From: Flaccisagitta enflata
Taxonomy: Eukaryota > Chaetognatha > Sagittoidea > Aphragmophora
Length of the DNA: 64,000 bases
Assembly (NCBI GenBank): GCA_965153355.1
Contig: OZ231126.1
Span: 108,376,001-108,440,000 of the forward strand
Direction of reading: 5' to 3'
Within the stretch, counting starts at the first letter, position 1. The number at the start of each line of letters is the position of its first letter. Positions 53,281 through 64,000 of the stretch are shown piece by piece. Made by a program: the position numbers and the translations under genes. Under the pieces are notes generated by a model. It searched no databases, had not been told where the DNA came from, and saw only the letters and a list, made by a program, of their open reading frames with translations.

Positions 53281-56200
53281 GCTTTACTAGATAAAGAGAC
53301 ACTATGCTTTCCTTGCTATTTAAGTAACAGGCAGAAATTTTTGACAATTTTGGAGAAACAAACCTAAAAAAGTGATTTTTTAGTGATTTTTCCTTGAACA
53401 AGGCCAACACCTATAAGTCGCGTGCAGGACAAAAATAACTGAACTGACCTGACTCCTTATTGTATCTTTTTATCGAAAATCAGACTTAAACGCAACCCAA
53501 AACAGACCCAAACCAGACCCAAACCAGACTCAAACCAGACTCAAACCAGACTCAAACCAGACTCAAACCAGACTCAAACCAGACTCAAACCAGACTCAAA
53601 CCGGAATTAAACCAGACCGAAACCAGACCTAAATCAGACATAAACCAGACATAAACCAGACATAAACCAGATTTAAGCCAGACTCAAACCAGACTCAAAC
53701 CAGACTCAAACCAGACTTAAACCAGACTTAAACCAGACCAAAACCAGGCTCAAACCAGGCTCAAACCAGGCTCAAACTAGAATCAAACCAGACTCAAACC
53801 AGACTCAAACCAGACTCAAACCAGAATTAAACCAGACCAAAACCAGACCAAAACCAGACCAAAACCAGACCTAAATCAGACCTAAATCAGACAAAAACCA
53901 GACACAAACCAGACATACACCAGACCTAACCCAGACCTAAACCAGACTTAAACCAGACTTAAACCAGACTTAAACCATACTTATCTTCAATATCATTTTA
54001 ACCAGCAGACTTAAACCAGCAGACTTAAACCATTAGACCTGCAGACTTAAACCATTAGATTTAAACCAGCAGACTTCAACCAGCAGACTTTAACCAGCAG
54101 ACTTTAACCAGCAGACTTTAACCAAAATGACCAAAAATGACCAAAAATGACCAAAAATGACCAAAATGACCAAAATGACCAAAATGACCAAAGATGACCA
54201 AAGATGACCAAAGATGACCAAAGATGACCAAAAATGACCAAAAATGACCAAAAATGACCAAAATGACCATAAATGAACAAAATGTCAAAAAATGACCAAA
54301 AATGACCAAAATAACCAAAAATAACCAAAAAACTAAAATAACCAAATGACCAAAAACCAAAAATGACCAAAATAAGCAAAAATGACCAAAATGACCAAAA
54401 TGACCAAAATGACCAAATGACACAAAATGACACAAAATGACACAAAATGACACAAAATGACACAAAATGACCCAAGATGACCCAAAATGACCAAAAATGA
54501 CCAAAAATGACCAAAAATGACCAAAAATGATCAAAAATGACCAAAATTGATAAAAAATGACCAAAATTGATAAAAAATGACCAAAATGACCAATATGACC
54601 AAAATGCCCAAAAATGACAAAAAAAAATCAGAAATGTCCAAAAATGACACAAAATGACCCAAAATGACCAAAAATGACCAAAAATGATCAAATATGACCA
54701 AAATTGATCAAAAATGACCAAAATGACCAATATGACCAAAATGACCAAAAATGACCAAAAATGACAAAAAAATGATCAAAAATAACCAGAAATGACCCAA
54801 AATGATCAAAAATGATCAAAAATGATCAAAAATGACCAAAAATGATCAAAATGACCAAAATGGCCAAAATGACGAAAATGATCAAAATGACCAAAAATGA
54901 CCAAAAATGATCAAAAATGATTAAAAATGATTAGAAATGATTAAAAATGATTAAAAATGATTATGAATGATCACAAATGACCAAAAATGACCAAAAATGA
55001 CCAAAAATGACCAAAATGACCAAAATGACCAAAATGACCAAAATGACCAAAAATGACCAAAAATGACTAAAAGCAACCAAAAATGACTAAAAGCAACCAA
55101 AAATGACTAAAAGCAACCAGAAATGACCAAAAACGACACAAAAAAGCAAAGTGTTACCGACCGACCGACGGACCGACGGACCGACCGACCGACGGACAGA
55201 GCGGGTTGTAGAGTCGCGTGCACGCGACTAAAAATAGTGTTCTAGGCTATTTTTTTACATGATAGGAACCCAAAAATTATTTATGCTTGTTCAATCGTGT
55301 GTGTAGAGCCTGAGTGAGAAAAATGAGGTGATATAAATAAAAAGGCTTTTGGCCTGGTAATAGACGAAAAAATCCCATTTTTAAGGCAATTTTGGCCACA
55401 AAAGGCTATTTTTGACCAAATTTTTCAAATTTTTTGAAAAATCTGCCAATTTTTTTTATTTAATTGTCATATGTTGGAATTGACTTCCACTGACCAAATT
55501 TGGTGAGAATAGTATCATTTATTGTCAAGTTATAGCTGTTTTTTACTAAAAATTCAAAAAAATTGAATTTTTTTAGGAACTAGAGGTTAATTTTTCCAAT
55601 CTTATACTTCAACCAAGTGTATGAAATTTTAGTTGAAGCAAGTGTAGGTGTCCTGGATCATGTGTATAAAATTTGGTATTTTTCCATCAAAATCTTGACC
55701 AAAAAATGAGGCTAGGTACCAAAATCACAAAAATTCAAAATTTTGGAATAATTAAAAAGTGTTTTTTTTTCAAAAACCTGCGATCACAGGCACTTCTGTT
55801 TTTGCTAATGGTGCATCCTAGACTCATTGATCATCTATACAAAAAAAGATTGATGGTTACATCACTTAGCAGTTTTTTGTATCTTTTAGTCCATTTTTTC
55901 AATTATTTTTTTTAAAATCCACACTAAAAATTGACCTAGGGTGCTAACATTTGGCATGAAGTTGCACATGGATGTTTAGAACTTCCATACCAAATTTGGT
56001 TATATTAGCTCAAGTTGTTTGGGCTCAGCGGTGCCAAAAAGCCACAGGTATCCAAGAGTTAAAAAAAATTTTGGCATTTTTTAAATATTTGAAAATATTT
56101 TTCTGTTCTTTCAGACTCGCCAGTGTCCTGAAACCTTGGGTTTATGTTTATATTCATACGGAGGTATGATTCCCACCATTGGCATCAGCGTTTTAGGTAT

Positions 56201-56740
56201 TTTTTGAAAAATACCAAAGATTTTAGAAAAGAAATAAAATTTGCAATATTTTTTTGTTTTTTTTTTAGCCGTTTTGGCAAAAATAGGGAACAAACTTTAA
56301 TGCCGTTATTTTTTCCAGGTGCATATGGACATTTGGCATCAATATAGAAGATTTTAGGCATCTGGCTCAAAAAATTCTATTTTTTGGCCAAAAAATGAAA
56401 CATAGCATTTTTTTGAAAAATAGGTCTAGACTTTGAAACGCAATATCTCCGCTTCTACTCGACAGATTTTGCTAAAATTTGGTATGCAAGTTAACAAAAC
56501 ATGTAGTTTCAATCCCTGAAATTTCTATGGCATTGGCTCAAACGGTGTGGCGTCAGCACAATTTTTCCCAAGTTTTTTTCAGAAAAATGCATTTTTTTAA
56601 TAGGCCATGCCATTTTTTGGCCAAGTGGCTCTTTCCATGTTGATCAGCATCAAAAACTGTAACTGTATGCAAAATTTTGGTAACTTCCTCCAAAAACGCC
56701 CATATGCTTTTGATTCCTCCCGTAAGGAGCTGGACTACTC
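53281..56740 (-). repeat. Large family F4, arm B, split by an F1 insertion
   Basis: Inverted copy of 43668-45292. 53281-53398 matches the far end of arm A and 55232-56740 matches the rest. The 1.8-kb F1 element lies exactly between. Confidence 0.8.
53399..55231 (+). mobile_element. Family F1 element, long copy with minisatellites
   Basis: ACAAGGCCAACACCTATAAG TCGCGTGCAGGAC start, 11-mer CCAGACTCAAA arrays (53510-53985), CCAGCAGACTT arrays (54000-54122), a 600-bp AAAATGACC array and its variants (54123-55135), a GACCGACGGACCGACGGACC run, and the terminal hairpin AGTCGCGTGCACGCGACT. Repeat-derived ORFs (VILVILVIF type) are artefacts. Same family as 29609-30846. Confidence 0.9.
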
Positions 56741-57269
56741 CAGCACATCCTTGCATTGGATAACAGTGAGTGAGAAGAAATGTACCACTCATTTGGTTAT
56801 AAACAATAAAAACTTTCAAAAATGTTGAGGTTTTGATCAAGATTGAGTCTATTTTGAGCGTTTTGAGCCTTTAGATAGAGCCCCAATGGACGCTAAACCT
56901 TCATTGTTGGTCTTTACTAATTTCTACATGCAACATAACAATTACTTTAAAAAAAATTTCAACATCCTGCAATAACACAGAGAAAAACAAGCAAATCTCA
57001 TGAATTGATAGATTTTAGATTTTTTGTATTTTTGGATCCTCTTTAACAAAGCCTTGGAGGATCTAAAGGGGCCAACATATTTATTTTTTTCTAAATTCAA
57101 TATACTTCTTCAAAATATCTTCCAAATGAGACCATTCTGAGGCCTGCAGGTTTATCCATTACGCAATTATAGGTAAAACAAGGGTGTTTATGTAAACCAG
57201 TGGCTGTTGCCAAACATGTGAATTGCAGGTGCAATTGACATTATGTTTAGTGAAAATACTTGGATTTTA

Positions 57270-58286
57270 TTTAGAGATACAAAAACAAGAATAAAGGATA
57301 AGGAAAGGATAGAGAAACAAAAGCCATATTCATATAGGGAAAGACAAGGGAAGAACTGAAAAACATTATCCATATTCATTAAGGGAGAGACAAGGGAAGA
57401 ACTGAGAAACTAAAGCCATATTGATATAGGAGAGGACAAAGGATAGACTGAACAAGGCTGGATACACGGCTACCGAAGTTGCGTGTGGGTGGGCAGGGGC
57501 CATATTTCAGGTCACCTGACCATTTAGGCAGGAGCAGTGACGTCAAAAAAATAAAATCATAAAAAAAGTAAAGTGTGACCAACCGACCGACCAACCGACA
57601 AAGTGGGTTGTAGAGTAACGTGCAAGCGACTAAAAACTCTACCCATATTCATATAGGGAAAGACAGAGAAACAAAAGCCATATTAAAAAAGTGAAAGACA
57701 AGGGAAGAACTCAAAAACATTACCCATATTCATATAAGGAAAAACAAGGGAAAAACAGAAACAAAAAACATATTGATAAAGTGACAGACAAGGGAAGAAC
57801 TGAAAAACATTACCCATATTCATATAGGGAAAGACAAGGGAAAGACAGCTGTAAAACATTACCTATATTTGTATAGTAAAAGACAAGGAAAGTGTTGAAA
57901 AACATTACCCCTATATACATAGGGAAAGACAAGGGAAGAACTGAAAAACATTACCCATATTTGTACAGGGAAAGACAAGGGAGGAACGGAGAAACAAAAG
58001 CCATATTGATGTAGGGAAAGACAAGGGAAGAATTGAAAAATATTACCCCTGTTTATATAGGGAAAGACAAGGTAAGAGTTGAAAAACATTACCCCTATAT
58101 GTATATATGGAAAGACAAGGGAAGAACTGAAAAACATTACCCATATTTGTTTAGGGAAAGACAATGGAGGAGCAGAGAAACAAAAGCCATATTGATGTAG
58201 GGAAAGACAAGGGAAAAACTGAAAAACACTACTCATATTGATATAGGGGAAGACAAGGGAAGAACCAAGAAACATTACCCATATTT
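57270..58286 (+). repeat. About 42-bp minisatellite interrupted by F1
   Basis: Roughly 20 units of GGGAAAGACAAGGGAAGAAC TGAAAAACATTACCCATAT with variants. Interrupted at 57453-57635 by an F1 copy. Confidence 0.85.
57453..57635 (+). mobile_element. Family F1 element inside the minisatellite
   Basis: ACAAGGCTGGATACACGGC, AGTTGCGTGTGGGTGGGCAG, then CAGGAGCAGTGACGTC, a GACCAACCGACCGACC run and the tail GTAACGTGCAAGCGACTAAAA. Confidence 0.85.
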
Positions 58287-58288
58287 GT

Positions 58289-59925
58289 AATAGTCCAGGA
58301 GCTTAAGGAAAAATCTTGGCGTTTGAGGAAACAAGCGTGGAAATTTGCATACAGGGTCAGTTTTTGGTGCTGAACAAGACTAGGATGGGTACACTTTCAA
58401 ATTTTGAGTGTACCCATCTAAAAAATGCATTTTTTTCAAAAAAAAAAATTCAAAACAGCGCTGACGCCAAACCCTTGAACGAAAAGCCACAAAATTTTAG
58501 GTGAAGAAAAATATAGGTTTTTTTTACTTGCATGCAAAATTTCAGCCAAATCGGTTCAGTAGAAGCGGAGATATTGCCGTTTAAAGTCTAGGCCTGTTTT
58601 TTGAAAAAGGGCTATGTTTCATTTTTTGCACAAAATTTTGAATTTTTGAGCTAGAACTCTGAAATCTTCTGCAGACATGTATTTCAACATTTTTTTCGTG
58701 AAAATCAAAAAATTTTTAAAAAATTTCATGTTTTTCTCATTTTTTGGCCAAAAAACCTAAAAATTGAATTTCAAAATCTATGCCTCATTCTAAAAACAGG
58801 ATTTTTTGGGGATAAAACTTGAAACCTGGGTGACCATTTGGGGAATCAAGTCCCAGTAAGTGCACCAACCTAATTCCAGAGTTTCAGAGGGGTACGATGA
58901 CCCAAAGAGGCTAAAAAATATTTCAAAGTTGGAAAAAAAAATCCCAAAAATTTGCATTTTTGGACACCCTGGGATATTTGGTAACGCTACGGCCAAATGG
59001 CTTTAGTTAGCTGCACCAAATTTGGCATACAAGTTCTCAAGACTCAGGCGCTTCTTCATGCAAAATTTTGAATACCTGCATGACCTAAGAGTGTCATTTT
59101 TTGGTAAAAAAGTCCCAAAAAGTGCTCAATATAACCAAAATTTGGGTTTTTTGGGCATATACGCTATTCCAAGACCCTCAGGATCACAAAATTTGGCATG
59201 AATATACTACTGCCCCACATCAACATACATGTCAAATTTCAAAAGCCTGGGTCAAATAGTTTTGGAAATATTCAGTTTTGAAATTTTTCAAAATTTTGCA
59301 ATTTTTGATTTTTGACATTTTTAAGAAAAAAATGAAAAATATGCTTGCCAATTTTGTGAAAACAGACTTGCTAATTCATATGAAGTGTAACAACCTAATT
59401 CCAAAGTTTCAGAGGGGTACGATGACCCTAAGAGGCTGAAAAATATTTCAAAGTTGAAAAAAAAGGTCCCAAAATTTTGCATTTCTGGACACCCTGGGAT
59501 ATTTTGTAACGCTATGGCCAAACGGCTTTAGTTGGCTGAACCAAATTTGGCATACAAGTTCTCAAGACTCTAGCGCTTTTTCATGCAAAATTTTGAATAC
59601 CTCCATGACCTGAAAGTGCCATTTTTTAACAAAAAAGTCCCAAAAAATGCTAAAAATAACCAAAATTTGGGTTTTTTGAGCATATATGCTATTCTAAGAC
59701 CTTTAGGATCACAAAATTTGGCATGTATATACAAGTGCCCCACATCAACACACATGTCAAATTTCAAAAGCCTGGGTTTAATAGTTTTGGAAATATTCAG
59801 TTTTGAAATTTTTCAAAATTTTGCGATTCTTGATTTCTTACCTTTTTTTTTGAAAAAAAATGAAAAATATGAGTGCCAATTTTGTGAAAATGGACTTGCT
59901 AATTCTTACAGCGCATCTAACTCAA
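58289..59925 (+). repeat. Large family F4, arm C, with internal repeats
   Basis: First part matches arm A (TAGTCCAGGAGCTTAAGG, then GCGGAGATATTGCCG). The second part contains two copies of a block of about 510 bp (TTTCAGAGGGGTACGATGAC ... at 58885 and 59405), which is inverted at 61800-64000. Confidence 0.75.
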
Positions 59926-59927
59926 GG

Positions 59928-60092
59928 TGGGATACATTGCTACTGAGGTTTCCTGTGGGTGGGCAGGGGCAGTGATAAAAAAGGTTCACAAAGCATTTGG
60001 GCGGGGACAATAATGGCAAAAAAGCAAAGTGTGACAGATGGACCAACCAACTGACCAACATAGCTGGATGTAGAGTTATGAGCAACTAAAAA
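59928..60092 (+). mobile_element. Family F1 element, degraded
   Basis: GGTGGGATACATTGCTACTG, GTGGGTGGGCAGGGGCAGTG, GACCAACCAACTGACCAAC, tail GAGTTATGAGCAACTAAAAA. Confidence 0.7.
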
Positions 60093-61216
60093 TCACTTTT
60101 CAAGTCCCCTGGGAAACTGCCCTTATATCAACTGTCAATAAGCCATACCAGTTATCCAATTTGGTAGCAAAAACACTTAAGCATAAAAACATGAACAGTT
60201 CATATTTTGCTGGCCCAGTTAGGTGAAATTTTAATGTAACTCCACCTTAACTTCTAGTCAAATACAATTAAAAACCTCATCTAAATTAATTTTTTAATAT
60301 AATAAGAGTTTTTTTTTAAACCAAATTCCTAGATATTGTTTTGTGTGTCTATTGCTATACTAATTTGTAGATTAAAACTTTGTTAAAACTTTGTTAAGAT
60401 AGAAATGGGACTTATGTTTCTTCTTAAGATGGTAGTTTTGGTTCATATACGTTACAATTCTGTTAGCAAATTAGCGTTGTTATATATTTATTTCTTTTTC
60501 GCAACAATGAATTGACCATTCAATGGTTTCCTAATTCGGTCACTTGACTGCATATTGATTGCATTTAATGTATTTGTTGAACAGTATATTTCATTCAAAG
60601 TTGTGATGAATTTAGGTTGTGTTTTGTAATACAATGCCTTAAATAGTTAGAAGTAGGGTTAAAGCTTTTTAGCTAGTTAAGTCAATTTTGAAGGCAAACT
60701 TGGGCATTTGTTAGCCAAATATGCATGCTTGTTTTGGTTGTTTATATGGCCTAACACAAAACTATCAAACATATGGTTCAAAAATTGTGGGTTCATGTTA
60801 GGTATAATCTTTTTTTTGCCAAATTTCATGATCCTGATGGCCCTGTACGGCAGATATGGCCAAAATAATCATACTTGGGATTTTTTGGTCATTTTTTTAG
60901 ATTTTTATGTAAAAAAACTGAAGTGAAAACTAAGGGAGGTATCCAAAGTTTTGCAGAAAGAAGCGCCTGAGCCTTGAAAACCTGTATGACAAATTTGAAA
61001 AACTTACTTAATTTGTACCGGCGCCAAACAGCACAGGCTGTCCACGTGGTGCAATATTCTGGCACCCTTTTTTGCCAACTTTGAAATTCAAGTTTGTCTC
61101 CTTGGGCTATTGTACAATCTTGAAACGTTGTAATGCCATTGGTTCACTTCATATGATTTGGCAAGTCCATTTTTAAGAAATTTCCATGCATATTTTTTTT
61201 TGAAAAAGGAAAGAAC
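60093..61216. other. AT-rich DNA without recognised genes
   Basis: No gene. 60830-61200 contains F4-like phrases (CCAAATTTCATGATCCTGAT). Confidence 0.5.
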
Positions 61217-61360
61217 AAGGTCTGATACACGGCTACCTTAGTTGCGGCTACCTTAGTTGCGTGCAGATGGGCAGGGGCGTAAAAAAAAAGTGTGACAGAT
61301 GGACCGGCCAATCAACAGACGGACAGCTAGTTGTAGAGTCGCATGCACGCGACTAAAAAC
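61217..61360 (+). mobile_element. Family F1 element, short copy
   Basis: ACAAGGTCTGATACACGGC, a doubled GCTACCTTAGTTGCG, GATGGGCAGGGGCG, a GACCGGCC run and the hairpin AGTCGCATGCACGCGACT followed by AAAA. Confidence 0.85.
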
Positions 61361-61369
61361 AATTTTCTC

Positions 61370-64000
61370 TAAAACCACTAAACCCAGGCTTTTGAAATTT
61401 GATGTGTGTGTCCATGTTGGGCACTAAATCATTCATGCCAAGTTTCATGATCCTGAAGGTCATTGAACATATGCCCAAAATACCCAAATTTTGGATATAT
61501 TGAGCGTTTGAAAACTTTCAGAACTGAATATCTTCAAAATTATTAATCCCAGGCTTTTGATATTTGATATGTGTGTTCACGTGGGGCACTAGTTTACTTA
61601 TGCCAAATTTTGTGATCCTGAATGTCTTAGAATAGCATATATGCCCAAAAAACCAAATTATGGTGATTTTGAGGTTTTTTTGGGCATTTTTTTACTGAAA
61701 AACCACACTGAAAGGTCACATAGGTATTAAAAATTTTGCATGATGAAGCTCCTGAGCCTCCAGGACTTGTACGCCAAATCTGGTGCAGTTTACTAAAACT
61801 GTTAGGCTGTAGCTTTACAAAATATCCCAGGGTGTCCAAAAATGCAAAATTTTGGGACCTTTTTTTTCCCTTTTTTGAAACATTTTTCAGCCTGTTGGGG
61901 TCATCATACCCCTCTGAAACTTTGGAATTAGGTTTTTACGCTTCATATGAATTAGCAACTTGCTAAGCGATTGTATTGGGTATTGGTATTGGGTTTACAA
62001 TATTCCTGTGTATTGGGTTTTCCCAATACTTGTAGTTCATTTTGTTATTTTTCCTATACAATACAATGCTATACAATATTACGAAAAAACTGATCTGAGG
62101 AAAGTGAAATATATGAGAGAAAGACTGAAGGAGATGAAGAGGAAGAGGAAAAGCAGCCCTAAGTTTGAGGGAAAACAAAAGAAGTGGAGATGATGAAAGA
62201 TAAAAGGAGCAGAGGACAATTTGCTGAGAGTAAAAGTGGGTGAGGGATGAAAAGAGGAAGAGGAAGAAGAATTTATGACAGATAAAGTGGGTAGACAAAG
62301 AAGAAGAAAAATCTATGAAGGAAACAATCAGTGGTCAGAAGCTGGAAGGATGAAGAGGAGGAAAATAAAGAATCTATAGGAGAGAGAAAGAAACAGACAG
62401 GGAAAGATAATAAGAAACCAAAAATAAAAAAAAAAGAATCAGATCTAGACAAAAAAAAGAAACAAATAAATAAGCGTAAAAGAAAAAAAAGTACTATGGA
62501 TAAAGACAGAATAACAAAAAATGAAACATAACTTTTATCAAAAACTTTTATCAATTGACAATTTTTCAGTTATTCCTGTATAACAAAATATCTATATGAT
62601 GATTAAAATCATCTTATTTTTTTAAAATCATTAGTATATTATCTAACTATAATCAATTTGATATATATTACTACTTATTACTTATTATCAAAACTATATA
62701 GAATCATATATATATTGTATTGTATTATATGCCATGATAATGTATTGTATACAATTTTAATGGATATTGTATTGTATTGGTATTGTATTGTATTGTCCCA
62801 ATACTTGAAAGTATTGTATTGGTATTGTATAGTTGACAAAAATGCTATATAGCTCAGGCCTGTTAGTAAGTCCATTTTCACAAAACTGGTGCTCATATTT
62901 TTCTTTTTTTTTTCAAAAAAAAAAGGTTAGAAATCAAAAGTCACAAAATATTGAAAAATTTCAAAACTGAATATTTCCAAAACTATCAAATCCAGGCTTT
63001 TGCACTTTGACATGTGTGTTGATGTGGGGCACTAGTCTATTCATGCTAAATTTTGTGATCCTGAAGGTCTTTGAATAGCATATATGCCCCCCAAAAAATT
63101 AAATTTTGGTTATTTTGAGCATTTTTATGAACTTATAAAATGGCACTTATAGGTCATAGAGGTATTCAAAATTTTGCATGAAAAAGCGCTTGAGTCTTGA
63201 GAACTTGTATGCCAAATTTGGTGCAGCCAACTAAAGCCGTTTGGCCGTAGCGTTACAAAATATCCCAGGGTGTCCAAAAATGCAAAATTTTGGGACCTGT
63301 TTTTTCAACTTTGAAATATTTTTCGGCCTGTTTGGGTCATCGTACCCCTCTGAAACTTTGGAATTAATTTTTCACACTTCATATGAATTAGCAAGTCCAT
63401 TTTCACAAAATTGGCACTTATATTTTTCATTTTTTTTCAAAAAAAAGGTAAGAAATCAAGAATCGCAAAATTTTGAAAAATTTCAAAACTGAATATTTCC
63501 AAAACTATTAAACCCAGGCTTTTGAAATTTGACATGTGTGTTGATGTGGGGCACTTGTATATACATGACAAATTTTGTGATCCTGAAGGTCTTAGAATAG
63601 CATATATGCTCAAAAAACCCAAATTTTGGTTATTTTTAGCATTTTTTGGGACTTTTTTGTTAAAAAATGGCACTTTCAGGTCATGGAGGTATTCAAAATT
63701 TTGCATGAAAAAGCGCTAGAGTCTTGAGAACTTGTATGCCAAATTTGGTGCAGCCAACTAAAGCCGTTTGGCCATAGCGTTACAAAATATCCCAGGGTGT
63801 CCAGAAATGCAAAATTTTGGGACCTTTTTTTTCAACTTTGAAATATTTTTCAGCCTCTTAGGGTCATCGTACCCCTCTGAAACTTTGGAATTAGGTTGTT
63901 ACACTTCATATGAATTAGCAAGTCTGTTTTCACAAAATTGGCAAGCATATTTTTCATTTTTTTCTAAAAAATGTCAAAAATCAAAAAATTGCAAAATTTT
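61370..64000 (-). repeat. Large family F4, arm D, inverted to arm C, runs off the window
   Basis: Inverted copies of the arm C blocks (GTTACAAAATATCCCAGGGT GTCC and GGGTCATCGTACCCCTCTG at 61815, 63255 and 63780). Interrupted by an insertion at 61959-62862. Confidence 0.75.
61959..62862 (+). mobile_element. 904-bp insertion with TTAG(C/T)AA duplication
   Basis: Left flank ATTAGCAA and right flank TTAGTAAGTCC. Sister repeats at 63390 and 63916 read ATTAGCAAGTC without interruption. The insert begins CTTGCTAAGCGATTGTATTG, ends GCTATATAGCTCAGGCCTG, and carries TATTGTATTGG arrays near both ends. A 77-codon frame at 61960-62193 ends in a basic tract but is not recognised. Confidence 0.65.

Noticed and set aside
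54104-54748. 214-codon minus-strand frame (VILVILVIF type)
   Set aside because: Entirely a translation of the AAAATGACC minisatellite inside a long F1 copy.
59321-63719. Repeated 65-130-codon frames (FNFEIFFSL...GSSYPSETLELG and MQNFEYLHDLKVPFF...) on both strands
   Set aside because: They occur in every F4 block on either strand with frame-breaking differences; repeat translation rather than a gene family, although conservation of the phrase is noted.

Overview
The window is eukaryotic nuclear DNA. It has spliced genes with GT-AG introns (one GC-AG), low coding density, very long simple-sequence arrays ((GA)n over 350 bp, (GAAA)n, (CA)n, (ATTC)n, (ATGATG)n, triplet runs), and many nested transposon relics including hAT-like and pogo-like MITEs and a reverse-transcriptase fragment. 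A metazoan is most likely, but I cannot name the species. Introns and repeat families argue against bacteria. There are no CRISPR arrays, rRNA or tRNA genes that I can support.

Left half (1-31 kb): genes, mostly on the minus strand, embedded in microsatellites. From left to right: a partial acidic protein with 24-residue repeats (1-1221, minus); an unrecognised 439-aa protein in 10 exons (3780-7392, minus); a 95-aa ORF (7521-7808, minus); a 12-exon, about 1,537-aa family-B DNA polymerase of the protein-primed Polinton/adintovirus type with every catalytic motif present (7952-16708, minus); a two-exon 1,210-aa protein joining a Cys/His-rich half to a very acidic half (17017-20901, minus) with a duplicated fragment of itself upstream; two single-exon unknowns (22280-22780 and 23004-23570, minus); a polyQ-containing unknown (24108-24707, plus); a possible P-loop ATPase (27144-27617, plus); and a terminal exon (31021-31173, minus). 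The polymerase and the adjoining unrecognised genes suggest a large, intron-bearing, virus-like or Polinton-like element captured by, or adapted to, a nuclear genome. This is inference: no capsid gene, integrase or terminal inverted repeat was recognised.

Right half (31-64 kb): essentially gene-free. It is a mosaic of repeat families. Family F1 (at least 16 full or partial copies across the whole window) has a constant 5' end (ACAAGG...ATACACGG...GGGCAGGGGC) and a 3' hairpin ending GCGACTAAAA, whose stem changes together with a matching 5' motif. This resembles the asymmetric ends of Helentrons. Family F2 has a different core but a similar plan: a 35-bp motif, a minisatellite, the inverted 35-bp motif, and an end of GCGACTA. 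A third large family occurs as inverted arms (43.7-45.3 kb against 53.3-56.7 kb; 58.3-59.9 kb against 61.4-64.0 kb). Several insertions are nested in other repeats, so sister copies act as natural empty sites and reveal exact element borders.

F1 and MITE insertions in the left half sit in introns or between genes and leave the exons intact. This suggests that the spliced reading frames were kept after the insertions.
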